From the NCBI GenBank assembly GCA_021628825.1, contig JAJXRY010000002.1, forward strand, positions 1,302,001-1,366,000: DNA of 64,000 nucleotides, given 5' to 3'. The stretch comes from Lachnospiraceae bacterium. GTDB lineage: Bacteria > Bacillota > Clostridia > Lachnospirales > Lachnospiraceae. Below the pieces are notes generated by a model, which searched no databases, was not told the origin of the DNA, and worked only from the letters and a program-made list of their open reading frames with translations. Each line of letters starts with the position of its first letter. Position 1 is the first letter of the stretch. A program made the position numbers and the translations under genes. This document shows, in pieces, positions 45,723 through 55,399 of this stretch.

Positions 45723-47962
45723 ATGAGCATTTATGATAGCTTAAATGAAGAACAGAAAAAGGGCGTGTTTACTACAGAAGGTCCCGTACTTTTACTTGCA
45801 GGAGCAGGCTCCGGGAAAACGCGGGTGCTGACGCACCGCATTGCCTATCTGATTGATGAGCTGGGAGTGAATTCCTATCAGATCATGGCGATTACGTTTA
45901 CCAATAAGGCGGCCGATGAGATGAAGGAACGAGTGGAACGGCTCGTAGGAATGGGTGCAGAAAGCATCTGGGTGACCACCTTTCATTCGACCTGCGTGCG
46001 GATTCTACGCCGTTTCGCAGACCGTCTGGGATATGATAATAATTTCACTATTTATGATACGGATGATCAGAAATCGGTAATGAAGGATGTCTGCAAGCAT
46101 TTACAGATTGATACGAAGCAGATGAAGGAAAGGACGATTCTGTCTGCCATTTCTTCCGCGAAAAAAACGAGCTTGTGGGTGTACAGGAATATGAAACGCA
46201 GGCCATGGGGGATTTCCGTAAGCAGAAGGTGGCAGCTGCTTACCGGGAGTATCAGAATATCCTTAAGAAGAACAATGCGATGGATTTTGATGATCTCATC
46301 ATGAATGCGGTGGAGCTGTTCAAGGCGTGTCCGGATGTACTGGAATATTATCAGAAGCGGTTCCGGTACATCATGGTGGATGAATATCAGGATACGAATA
46401 CGGCACAGTTCCAGTTGATCCGTCTGTTGGCAGAGGGATCGCGCAACATCTGTGTGGTCGGTGACGATGATCAGTCCATTTACAAATTCCGTGGAGCCAA
46501 TATCCGGAATATTCTGGATTTTGAAAAATATTATCCGGAGGCTGTTGTGATCCGCCTGGAGCAGAATTACCGTTCCACGCAGAATGTACTGGATGCAGCG
46601 AATGCGGTCATCCGGAATAATGTAGGGCGTAAGAGCAAGACGCTCTGGACGGACAAAGGAGCAGGAAACCGGATTCATTACCGCCAGTTTGACAATGCAT
46701 ATGAAGAAGCTGAATTTATTGCAGATGATATCAGCCGGAAGATCAAAGACGGCATTGTGGAAGCCGGAGAATGTGCAGTCCTTTTCCGGACAAATGCACA
46801 GGCTCGTCTCCTGGAAGAGCGCTTTGTTGTGGAAGGCATCCCCTATGATGTGGTTGGTGGAACGAACTTTTATGCCAGAAGAGAAATTAAGGATCTCCTT
46901 TCTTATTTAAAAACGGTTGATAACGCACGGGATGATCTGGCTGTAAAGCGTATCATCAATGTGCCAAAGCGTGGGATTGGTGCAGCGACCATTGCTAAAG
47001 TGGATGATTATGCACAGATGCATGAAATCAGTTTTTACGAGGCATTGTGTCATGCGGATGAAATTCAGGGACTTGGTAAGGCGGAAGCGAAGATCCGTCC
47101 CTTTGTCAATATGATTCAGGTATTCCGCAGCCGGCTTTCTTATTATAGCCTGAAGGAATTGATGCATGATATTCTGGATACGACGAATTATATTAATGAA
47201 ATGGATGTCGATGATGAGATTGAGGCACAGAGCCGGATTGATAATATCGATGAATTGATTAATAAAATTGTTGCATATGAAGAGGCCAACGATGAGCCCT
47301 CCTTAAGTGCATTTTTGGAGGAAGTGGCGCTGGTAGCCGACATTGACCGGCTATCCGAAGACGATAACCGTGTGCTGCTGATGACACTGCACAGTGCAAA
47401 GGGACTGGAATTTTCGCATGTGTATCTTGCCGGCATGGAGGATGGTATTTTCCCAAGCTACATGACGATTGCCTCTGATGATCCGGCAGAGATCGAAGAG
47501 GAACGCCGTCTTGCCTATGTGGGAATTACCAGAGCGAAAGACGATCTGACGCTGTGTTATGCCAAAATGCGTATGGTGCGTGGTGAAACACAGATGAATG
47601 CGGTCAGCCGCTTTGTCAAAGAAATTCCGCCGGAGCTGATGGACAATAAGCCACCTGCTCCCAGATATCAGCCGGTTGTGGCAGATAAATCCTCACGTAC
47701 CATTTCTGCTCCGAAAAAGCCGTATCTTGCATCTGCCGGAACAGGATCGTTTGGAGCATTGGGAATTTCCAAAGGATCCGAAGCGGTAAAGGGCGGTAAG
47801 CCGGACTATGATATCGGGGACCGCGTCAGGCATGTAAAGTATGGAGAAGGCTTTGTGACAGACCTGGAGCCGGGACCGAGGGATTATAAGGTGACGGTTG
47901 ATTTTGATGACGCCGGACAGAAGATTATGTACGCGGCTTTTGCGAAGCTTGAGAAGCTATGA
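45723..47962 (+). CDS. pcrA: UvrD/PcrA-family DNA helicase
   Basis: ATG four bases after the previous gene. Motifs: Walker A LLLAGAGSGKTRVLTHRI (Ia follows ITFTNKAADEMKERV), Ib/Ic TFHSTCVRILRR, Walker B MVDEYQDTN with motif III VVGDDDQSIYKFRGA, IV RLEQNYRSTQNVL, V MTLHSAKGLEFSHVYLAG, VI YVGITRAKDDLTL. A single A-run break at 46159-46165 (AKNELVG expected) splits an otherwise full-length 745-residue protein. A C-terminal DxxxGDRVRHVKYGEGFV segment is the RNA-polymerase-binding Tudor-like domain of PcrA. Housekeeping repair gene, so the break is probably an assembly error. Confidence 0.92.
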
Positions 47963-47966
47963 TCCG

Positions 47967-48044
47967 CATGCCATTCCGTAATGTTGTCTGGTTATGTTAT
48001 TCAGCCATACCATTCAGTAATGCCATTTAGCCATGCCATTCATA
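47967..48044. repeat. Degenerate short repeats after pcrA
   Basis: CATGCCATTCCGTAATG (47967-47983), CATACCATTCAGTAATG (48006-48022) and CATGCCATTCATAAG (48032-48046) are near copies. The gene-free stretch 47963-48373 shows nothing else I can support. Confidence 0.4.
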
Positions 48045-48373
48045 AGCTGCCGGATTGTACAGAGGTACTTAAAGGAAAAGATATATTGTCTCCGGCAACT
48101 TATTTCATGCCGGGCATCTGCCCTATAGAAATGATGATACAAAATGCCCTTTGTGAGCAAGCTCCCACGGTCATCTTGTACAATTATTTCTGCATGGCTG
48201 ATTATTTGTACAAATTTTGGAAAATGACTGTTGTTAAAATGCGGATGAGATGATATATTATCTAATAACAAGAGCAGACCGGAATAGGAATTCTTATTTT
48301 GGGAAGACTAGACGGGTAATGATCTGCCGGATTGGTGAAACAATGGAAATGCAGGAAAGGACAGGGTGAGGAT

Positions 48374-48745
48374 ATGAACAAGATAGAAGAGATCGCAGCT
48401 ATGCTGAAGCAGTATGATATCAAGGATTTGAAGAATGTCAGAGATCTGAATGATTTAAAGGATTTTCTGGCACATAAGGAAGAAGAAAAGAAAAAAGGCA
48501 AGAATGTGCTTCTGTGCATCTTTGCAGTTGTTGGAGTGATCGTTGTGGTAGCAGCAATCTGCTATGGTGTATACCGTTATCTCGTGCCGGATTATCTCGA
48601 GGATTTTGATGATGATTTCGATGATGAATTTGACGATGACTTCTTCGATGATGAGGACGAGGATAAGGAAGACAAGGAAGAGCAGCCCGCAAAGGACTGG
48701 AAGGATGATGTCGAAAAGGAAGATCTTGCAGCTTCTGAAGAATAA
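48374..48745 (+). CDS. Membrane protein with very acidic cytosolic/extracellular tail
   Basis: 123 residues. KIEEIAAMLKQYDIKDLKNV (coil), LLCIFAVVGVIVVVAAICYG (one membrane helix), then an Asp/Glu-rich tail (DFDDDFDDEFDDDFFDDED). ATG after GGTGAGG. Seen in Lachnospiraceae as an uncharacterised single-pass protein. Has its own terminator. Confidence 0.6.
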   Translation: MNKIEEIAAMLKQYDIKDLKNVRDLNDLKDFLAHKEEEKKKGKNVLLCIFAVVGVIVVVAAICYGVYRYLVPDYLEDFDDDFDDEFDDDFFDDEDEDKEDKEEQPAKDWKDDVEKEDLAASEE

Positions 48746-48776
48746 AGGATATCAGTCAAAGTGATCATCTAATGTC

Positions 48777-48807
48777 GGGATGTGCCGGTGCACATCCCTA
48801 TTTTTTT
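48777..48807 (+). terminator. Strong terminator
   Basis: GGGATGTGC-cggt-GCACATCCC perfect 9-bp stem followed by TATTTTTTT. Confidence 0.92.
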
Positions 48808-48809
48808 GA

Positions 48810-48985
48810 GTAGAGCACTTAGTGAAAGCGAATCGAAGATGAAGCTTGAGATTCGTGCGAACCATACCTGTGCACTTAAAGAATGCAAGCCGGAGGTGCA
48901 GCATGAATTTAGTGCAGCAGGTAGAGTAGAACTCATTAGGTATTTGTCATATTGGGCATGAAAAAAAGAAAAAAATTTTTAAATT
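48810..48985. other. Gene-free stretch with possible structured element
   Basis: No coding frame. Contains related strings AGCACTTAGTG, TGCACTTAAAG (48870-48880) and TTTAGTGCA (about 48909-48917), of which the last two are inverted to each other, suggesting a folded RNA or DNA element between the terminator and the tandem repeats. Confidence 0.3.
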
Positions 48986-49008
48986 AGCCCACGGGAGAGA
49001 GCAGTGTT

Positions 49009-49379
49009 GGGTATAGAGAAAGAAAAAAACTTGAAAAAAACCCAGAAGAAAAAAAGAAATAGTGGGTACATGAGAAGAAAAGTTTAGTAAAAACCCAGTG
49101 GAGAGAAAAACAGTGGGTATATGAGAAGAAAAGTTTGGTAGAAACCCAAGGAAGCAAAAAGTATTGGGTATATGAGAAGAAAAGTTTAGTAGAAACCCAG
49201 AGAAGAGAAAAATAGTGGGTATAAGAGAAGAAAAGTTTAGTAGAAACCCAGAGAAGAGAAAAAAATAGTGGGTATAAGAGAAGAAAAAGTTTAGTAAAAA
49301 CCCAAGGAAGAGAAAAAAATAGTGGGTATATGAGAAAAAAATTTAGCAAAAACCCAAGGAAGACAGAAACACTTGGGTA
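49009..49379. repeat. 51-bp tandem repeat array, seven units, before rlmD
   Basis: GGGTA marks the start of each unit at 49009, 49064, 49115, 49166, 49217, 49270, 49324 and 49375. Spacings are 55, 51, 51, 51, 53, 54 and 51; longer units differ only in A-run length, so the true period is 51. Each unit contains AAACCCA and, about 18-20 bp later, TGGGTA, which can pair as a small hairpin. The array ends at the rlmD ribosome site. Confidence 0.85.
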
Positions 49380-49403
49380 TATAAATAAGAGAGGAATCAT
49401 GAC

Positions 49404-51179
49404 ATGAAAAAGGGACAGATCATTGAAGGAGTGGTAGAGCGGGTTGATTTCCCGAATAAGGGGATTGTGAATACAGCAGAGGGAATCTGCACAGTAAAGA
49501 ATGTGCTTCCCGGTCAGAAGATCACACTGATGGTCCAGAAAAACCGTAATAAAAAAGCCGAAGGAAGAGTACTCAGTGTGGATCAGAAATCTCCATTGGA
49601 AATTGAAAGTCCCTGTCCTTATTTCGGAGAGTGCGGTGGCTGCACCTATATTTCACTTCCCTATGAAGAGCAGCTTGCCATCAAGGAAGCCCAGGTGAAA
49701 AAGCTTCTGGACAGTGTTCTTGACCGGCAGGAGGAAGACTGGGAGTTTCAGGGGATCAAAGGAAGCCCTGCGCAGTTCGAATACCGCAACAAAATGGAGT
49801 TTTCTTTTGGAGATGCCTACAAGGATGGCCCGTTAAGTCTGGGTATGCATAAGAGAGGCAGCTTTTATGATATTGTATCGGTATCAGACTGCCAGATTGT
49901 AGACGAAGATTATCGGAAAATTCTTGTCATGACTCAGGAGCATTTCAAGGACTGCAGCTTTTACCACCGCCTGCGCCATGAAGGATTCCTGCGTCATCTG
50001 CTCGTTCGAAAAGCAAAAAAGACGGGGCAGATTTTGGTGGCACTTGTGACAACCTCGGAAGGAATTTCTAATGTTCCGGGGGAGGATGTATATCATTATG
50101 AAGCTCTTTTGGAAAATCAAAATGGTATAGAGCAGAAGAATCCGGATTCTTCATTGATTGATGCTTATGTACAGCAGGATCATGAGCAGCTTGTGGAGGA
50201 ATGGAAAGAGAAGCTTCTTGCTATGGAGCTGCATGGCACCATGACGGGAATCCTGCATATTATCAACGACTCTGTGGCAGATGTGGTACAGAGCGATGAA
50301 ACCAGAGTGCTTTATGGACAGGAATACATCGAAGAGGAATTGCTGGGACTGAAGTTTAAGATTTCCACGTTTTCCTTTTTCCAGACCAATTCTCTCGGGG
50401 CAGAGGTACTCTATGAAACGGCACGGGAGTATGTCGGGGATCTGACACATAATAAGGATAAAGAGGTTGTCTTTGACTTATATAGCGGGACTGGTACGAT
50501 TGCACAGCTTATGGCTCTGGTTGCAAAGAAGGTAATCGGTGTTGAGATCGTGGAGGAAGCTGTGGAGGCTGCAAAGAAGAATGCAGAATTGAATGGTTTA
50601 CATAACTGCGAGTTTATTGTGGGTGATGTCCTGAAAGTGTTGGATGACATTACGGAAAAACCGGATATGATCATCTTAGATCCACCACGAGATGGAATCC
50701 ACCCGAAGGCGCTGACGAAGATTATTGCCTATGGAATTCCAAGGCTTGTGTATATTTCCTGTAAGCCGACAAGTCTCATTCGTGACCTTGAGACGTTCCT
50801 TGCCAGTGGCTATCATGTAGAGAAGGCGGTTGCCGTGGATCAGTTTCCGTGGACGGCGAATGTTGAGACGGTTGTTCTTCTTTCCCAACTCCGTCAGAAG
50901 CCGGATGATTATATTGATGTGGATATTGATGTTGCTGAATTGGAAGGTACTTCAGCAGAGACAAAGGCAACCTATGAAAAGATAAAGAAGTATGTTGCAG
51001 AGCATAATGATGGGATGAAGGTTTCGAATCTCTATATTGCTCAGATAAAACGGAAATGTGGTATTGAATTGGCTGAGAATTTTAATTTGCCAAAGTCGGA
51101 GGATGCTAGACAGCCACGGTGCCCGAAGGAGAAGGAAGAGGCAATTGTGGAGGCACTGAAGGCGTTTCAGATGATATAA
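49404..51179 (+). CDS. rlmD: 23S rRNA (uracil-1939-C5)-methyltransferase family (RlmD/RumA)
   Basis: 591 residues, intact, ATG after AGAGAGG. N-terminal TRAM domain (KKGQIIEGVVERVDFPNKGI), [4Fe-4S] cysteines in CPYFGECGGC (about 72-81), SAM motif I VFDLYSGTGTIAQLMAL, motif IV DPPRDGIHP, and the catalytic YISCKPTSLIRDL. C-terminal 70 residues after VETVVLLSQ are a common extension in Firmicutes paralogues. May also be the RlmCD-type enzyme that methylates U747 and U1939. Preceded by the tandem repeat array. Confidence 0.85.
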   Translation: MKKGQIIEGVVERVDFPNKGIVNTAEGICTVKNVLPGQKITLMVQKNRNKKAEGRVLSVDQKSPLEIESPCPYFGECGGCTYISLPYEEQLAIKEAQVKKLLDSVLDRQEEDWEFQGIKGSPAQFEYRNKMEFSFGDAYKDGPLSLGMHKRGSFYDIVSVSDCQIVDEDYRKILVMTQEHFKDCSFYHRLRHEGFLRHLLVRKAKKTGQILVALVTTSEGISNVPGEDVYHYEALLENQNGIEQKNPDSSLIDAYVQQDHEQLVEEWKEKLLAMELHGTMTGILHIINDSVADVVQSDETRVLYGQEYIEEELLGLKFKISTFSFFQTNSLGAEVLYETAREYVGDLTHNKDKEVVFDLYSGTGTIAQLMALVAKKVIGVEIVEEAVEAAKKNAELNGLHNCEFIVGDVLKVLDDITEKPDMIILDPPRDGIHPKALTKIIAYGIPRLVYISCKPTSLIRDLETFLASGYHVEKAVAVDQFPWTANVETVVLLSQLRQKPDDYIDVDIDVAELEGTSAETKATYEKIKKYVAEHNDGMKVSNLYIAQIKRKCGIELAENFNLPKSEDARQPRCPKEKEEAIVEALKAFQMI

Positions 51180-51267
51180 ACATACTGGAGCAAGTTTATT
51201 TATAATTAAAATTGAGGTTTTCATATATTAGGATGGAACTTATACTTAATCAGAAGAGGTGATTTAA

Positions 51268-51804
51268 ATGTGGATAGAAACTAATATATTGATTATTCGA
51301 TCCATACAGCGCGGAGACGAGATTATCTTTTTCTGGTATGTCTCAAGATGGGAGTCTTAGTCAAGTTTGGTTTTGATGCTAATTGTTCAGAGTGGATCAA
51401 TGATTGGATTGAAGAGGCTTTAAAATTAACAAATAATGATAATCCAAGAGAAAATTATATACCTTGCACTGTTATACTAAAAAGAAACAGAAGAGGTCAT
51501 AGGCTCTGTTGGTTCTACATATTATGAAGATGTGGATAAGGTTGGTATTTGTTATTTTATAGGAACACCTTTTAGGAAAAAAGGATATATGACAGAGGCG
51601 ATAAATGCATATGTTCAGTTTTTCTTTAAACAATATAGTGAGTCTGAAATAATAGCAACTATTCTCGATGCGAATACACCATCATGGAAAGTAGCAGAGA
51701 AATCTGGTTTCAAATTAATAGAAAAGAAAATGTACAAAGACATTGATGATGAAAAAGAAGAATTGTATCGCTTTTATGTAATACGAGGCCATGAGGGTAA
51801 ATAA
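51268..51804 (+). CDS. GNAT N-acetyltransferase, frameshifted
   Basis: ATG after AGAAGAGGTG. Starts MWIETNILIIRSIQRGDE, breaks near 51330, 51350 and 51480, then EEVIGSVGSTYYEDVDKVGI and the acetyl-CoA loop FRKKGYMTEAINAYV, followed by ILDANTPSWKVAEKSGFKLI. RimJ/RimL type. Substrate unknown. About 175 residues. Confidence 0.7.
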
Positions 51805-52240
51805 ATGGAGATAAGAGTAGTTAATCAAAATGATATCGAGGAGCTTGCCGGAGTAATGGGGCAGGCATATTCAGAGGAGCCTTGGAATGAGGCTTGGGTT
51901 CAGGAAAAGGCAGTAAGAAGAGTACAGTCCATTTTGTGCGGATTTGAAGCCTTGGGTTTAGTGGCAGTAGAAGACGGTGAAATTATAGGTGGTCTTTTTG
52001 GGATTTGTGGATCCTTATGCAGACTATGATATGTTCTTTGTTTCAGAAATTTTTTTGTTGCTTCAAAAATGGAAAAGAAAAAGGAGTAGGGCGTAAGCTG
52101 CTTAGTGCCTTAGAAGAGCAACTTAAAGTAAAAAGATATTCATACAATAGAACTTATTTCTATAAATGATAATCTAGAGTTTTATAAAAAAATGCGGACT
52201 CAATAATGGTGATGTTAATTGCCTAGGGAAGTCTTTTTAA
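51805..52240 (+). CDS. GNAT N-acetyltransferase, frameshifted
   Basis: ATG directly after the previous stop. MEIRVVNQNDIEELAGVMGQ, GLVAVEDGEIIGGLFGI, then breaks near 52005-52140; loop KKGVGRKLLSALEEQLK and the C-terminal NDNLEFYKKCGL. About 145 residues. Substrate unknown. Confidence 0.6.
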
Positions 52241-52363
52241 TAAAGGAAAGGGGCATTTTATTTATGAAAAAAAGATATGTTTTTGGCTCAGTAGTCTGAG
52301 CTTAAAATAAAAAGAATAGTTAAGCTCAGATGAATCCTAAGAAATTATATTTAGGAGGATACT

Positions 52364-52642
52364 ATGAGCTATATTAGAGCAGAAGAGGTTCTGCCAAAAG
52401 AATTAATAGAAACTATTCAGCAATATGTAAATGGAAAAGCAATATATATTCCCAGCACATCTAAAAAGGAGTGGGGAAGTCATACTGATACAAGACAATA
52501 TCTGATACAGCGAAATCACGAGATTAGCCAGAAATATCAAGGTGGTAGTTCTATTGCCAGTCTTGCCATGCAGTTTTCACTTTCGGAGAAAAGTATTCAA
52601 AGAATCGTTCGCGAAGGAAAGAGAAAATCTGGCAAGTTGTGA
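52364..52642 (+). CDS. CD3324-family helix-turn-helix protein
   Basis: 92 residues, intact, after TTAGGAGG. MSYIRAEEVLPKELIETIQQ, GKAIYIPSTSKKEWGS and SIASLAMQFSLSEKSIQRIV match the CD3324 group, a small Mor-like regulator of clostridia. The C-terminal helix-turn-helix should bind DNA. The 120 bp before it hold a hairpin (GCTCAgtagtcTGAGC) and no gene. Confidence 0.75.
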   Translation: MSYIRAEEVLPKELIETIQQYVNGKAIYIPSTSKKEWGSHTDTRQYLIQRNHEISQKYQGGSSIASLAMQFSLSEKSIQRIVREGKRKSGKL

Positions 52643-52757
52643 AGAAAAGTGCAAGTGGGATTTTTAAGATATAATAGTGCTGAATTTGATTAAGAATTAG
52701 AGATAAGGTGGGCTATTTTTAGCCTGCCTTTCATATTATTGGAGGATATTAATAATA

Positions 52758-53213
52758 TGAACAATTATAGAATTATAACATTAAGAGAACGGCCGGAATT
52801 AGTAGCTATTGCAGCTGAGTGGTTTCATAGTAAATGGGGTGTGCCGGCAGAGGCATACCTGGAGTGTATGAAAGCGTATTTATCAGGAAAAACCGAGTAT
52901 GGTTGGTATATATGCTTATATGATGAATCCATTGTCGCAGGACTTGGGGTAATAGAAAAATGACTTTCATGATAGAAAGGATTTGACTCCAAATGTATGC
53001 GCCGTATATGCTGAAGAAGAACATCGAAAAAAAGGGACTAGCTGGGAATTTGCTAAACAAAGTTGTTGATGATATGAGAAATAAAGGAGTAACGCCTTTA
53101 TATTTGGTGACGGATCAGATTGGCTTTTATGAACGATATGGATGGGAATTTTTTTATGTATGGTTCAAGGTGATGATGAACCCAAAATGACAAGAATGTA
53201 CATCCACAGATAA
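52758..53213 (+). CDS. GNAT N-acetyltransferase, frameshifted
   Basis: ATG after GGAGG. NNYRIITLRERPELVAIAAE, WGVPAEAYLECMKAYL, a break near 52960, then CAVYAEEEHRKKGLAGNLLN (CoA loop), LVTDQIGFYERYGWEF and a corrected end EPKMTRMYIHR at 53213. About 150 residues. Confidence 0.7.
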
Positions 53214-53282
53214 AAATGATTGACAAGCGTTACAAACAAGAGTAATCTTAACATAATAATTTTTTTGAAAGGAGTTTTTCTC

Positions 53283-53384
53283 ATGAATAGATTTGCAGTC
53301 GGATATTCATATACTGAAATTTATGCTATGCACATTATGAACGTGTATGGTCTTAATTGCGTATGTAAATATTTGAATTGCTAA
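53283..53384 (+). CDS. Possible 33-aa peptide with its own terminator
   Basis: ATG after GAAAGGAG (12 bases away). MNRFAVGYSYTEIYAMHIMN followed by a Cys-containing tail (NCVCKYLNC). Flanked downstream by a strong terminator. Could be a small secreted or membrane peptide, or a chance frame. Confidence 0.35.
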   Translation: MNRFAVGYSYTEIYAMHIMNVYGLNCVCKYLNC

Positions 53385-53424
53385 GATGAGAAAATGGTTC
53401 AATAATTAGAATATAGTATATGCT

Positions 53425-53459
53425 GACCACTTATCTTTGCAGGTAGGTGGTCTTTTTTT
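53425..53459 (+). terminator. Rho-independent terminator
   Basis: GACCAC ... GTGGTC stem (extended by imperfect pairs) with seven T bases. Confidence 0.85.
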
Positions 53460-53508
53460 ATCCGAATAAAGTAGTTACAATAATTGAAGAGAAAGAGTGA
53501 GCGATATT

Positions 53509-54262
53509 ATGCTACAGAGTGATTTTTGACAAAGAGACAGAGGCATTAATTGATTTAAATGTTATTTATGGAGCCGGAAAGCATATTACAGACAAATGTA
53601 TGATTATCTTTTTCTAAGGAGATACATACATATTTAGTATCACATTATAAATGTGAAATTATAGGTGAAATTGGCGCTTGTAATGGAAACATTTCAATCT
53701 ATTGTCTGGATTACAAGGGAGAGAAAATAGCTTTTTTTATCTGACGGGAATAGGTTCTGCTGTTGCATCCTCTATGTGTTATGAAAGCCATCATGTTATT
53801 GGTGCAACAAAGTATATTATGTTTGGTTCTTGTGGAAGTCTTGATAAAGAAACAACCAGAGGTAAGTTCATTATCCCAACTGAAAGTTATAGAGGAGAGG
53901 GAGCATCCCATTATTACGCACCATCTTCTGACTACATTACTATTAAAAATTGTGATGTGTTGGCAGAGGTATTTGAAAAAATAAAAGCTCCGTATGTTAA
54001 AGGCCGTGTATGGACAACTGATTCTATGCTCCGTGAAACGAAGGGACTAGTGGCAAAAAGAAAAGGTGAAGGGTGCATAGCAGTAGAAATGGAGCTTGCA
54101 GGTGTTCAGGCAATATGTGATTTTTACGGGTTAGAACTTTATGATTTTCTGGAAGCAGGAGATGTATTGGGAGACAGCGGATATGAGTTTGAAGGACTGC
54201 ATGATGCTAACCATAATGTTGGGAAAGCATTGATAGCTCTGGAGGCTGCAACATATTTGTAG
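53509..54262 (+). CDS. Nucleoside phosphorylase (uridine phosphorylase-like), frameshifted
   Basis: ATG 53509. QSDFDKETEALIDLNVIYGA after an indel near 53523, a break near 53614 and one near 53736, then YLTGIGSAVASSMCYESHHV, YIMFGSCGSLDKETTRGKFI and VEMELAGVQAICDFYG. The GSCGSLD phosphate loop and VEMELAG ribose motif are those of the PNP/UDP family. About 250 residues. Salvages nucleosides. Confidence 0.78.
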
Positions 54263-54297
54263 ATTAATTATTGTTTTGTACGGAGGAAGTGATAAAA

Positions 54298-55350
54298 ATG
54301 AATCTTATAGTACTTATAGGAAGTGGTGCGGTTGGTAAGATGACCGTGGGCCAGGAATTGATGAAAATAACAGATTATAGACTCTTTCATAATCATCATA
54401 TGATAGAGCCGGTAATCGAGATCTTTGGTAAATTTGATGGAGCAGTGGTAGGCAAACTTCGGGAAGATATCTTTGATGCCTTTCTAAAAACTGACTATAG
54501 TGGATTAATATTTACTTATATGTGGGCCTTTGATATGCAGTCAGATTGGGATTATATAAAGTCGGTTACAGATAAATTCGAGGCTACCGGTGGAAATGTA
54601 TATTATGTGGAGCTTGTTGCGGACAGGGCAGTTAGAATAGAACGAAACAAAACGGAAAACCGCTTAAAGAACAAGGCTTCTAAGCGGGATATTGTGGTAT
54701 CAGAAGATCGTATGCTTCGTGAGGAGACAAAATATCGACTTGTAAGTAATGATGGTGAGATTCCTTTCGAAAATTATATGAAGATTGATAATACGAATCT
54801 TGAGCCTTCAGAGGTTGCTCTTATGATAAAGGAGAGATTCAACTTACAGGGAATTAGCGTAACTGAACTGATGAACAGGGTGAAGCTTGAAGGAGTCCGA
54901 GAAGATGAAATAGAGCAGCTTTATGACATGCAGATTAAGAGTTTTATGTCGCTATATGAAAAATATCATGATGAGGGATCACCTGCAATTGAATCTATAG
55001 AGAGAGTAAGAGACAGGGCTTCACAGGAAAATAGAAAGTATTATTTTATTGTTAAGGATGGAGCAAGAGTCGGAGCCATCAATATCGGCAAAAGACTATC
55101 CGACCCAGAAGAACCCTGTCTATACATCAGCCCTCTTTTCATTCTTCCTAAATATCAGAAGCAGGGAATCGGATATGTTGCAATTCAAAAAGCTTTCGCA
55201 TTGTATCCTGACACTAAGGTATGGAAGCTTGATACAATTCTTCAAGAATCCGGAAACTGCCACCTGTATGAAAAATGTGGTTTTGTGCGAGTTGGTGAAG
55301 AACATATTATAAACGATAAGATGACATTGGTAAATTACGAGAAAAGATAA
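54298..55350 (+). CDS. P-loop kinase fused to GNAT acetyltransferase
   Basis: 350 residues, intact, ATG after CGGAGG. Residues 1-180: shikimate-kinase-like P-loop domain with Walker A GSGAVGKMTVG, FHNHHMIEPVIEIF and a lid (RNKTENRLKNKASKRD). Residues 195-350: GNAT domain (VREDEIEQLYDMQIKSFMSL, ISPLFILPKYQKQGIGYVAI, ESGNCHLYEKCGFVRV). Both halves are complete, so this is a genuine fusion in the sequence as given. Substrates unknown; small-molecule or antibiotic modification is possible. Confidence 0.7.
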   Translation: MNLIVLIGSGAVGKMTVGQELMKITDYRLFHNHHMIEPVIEIFGKFDGAVVGKLREDIFDAFLKTDYSGLIFTYMWAFDMQSDWDYIKSVTDKFEATGGNVYYVELVADRAVRIERNKTENRLKNKASKRDIVVSEDRMLREETKYRLVSNDGEIPFENYMKIDNTNLEPSEVALMIKERFNLQGISVTELMNRVKLEGVREDEIEQLYDMQIKSFMSLYEKYHDEGSPAIESIERVRDRASQENRKYYFIVKDGARVGAINIGKRLSDPEEPCLYISPLFILPKYQKQGIGYVAIQKAFALYPDTKVWKLDTILQESGNCHLYEKCGFVRVGEEHIINDKMTLVNYEKR

Positions 55351-55399
55351 AATAAGGATAAGGCAGAGCAGATGAATAAGGCGAAGGAGGAACAGAATA

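Noticed and set aside
46159..46165. Programmed frameshift in pcrA
   Set aside because: No slippery heptamer in correct phase and no precedent; the A-run length error seen throughout the window explains it.
47981..48253. 90-codon frame after pcrA
   Set aside because: Composed partly of short repeats, no ribosome site, unusual composition; no homology recognised.
49009..49379. CRISPR array
   Set aside because: Whole units repeat without unique spacers and no cas genes are nearby.
48984..49400. 138-codon minus-strand frame encoding a hydrophobic repeat protein
   Set aside because: It exists only because the repeat period is a multiple of three; it has no ribosome site or start context and is very rich in Phe/Leu/Ser from A-rich complementary sequence.
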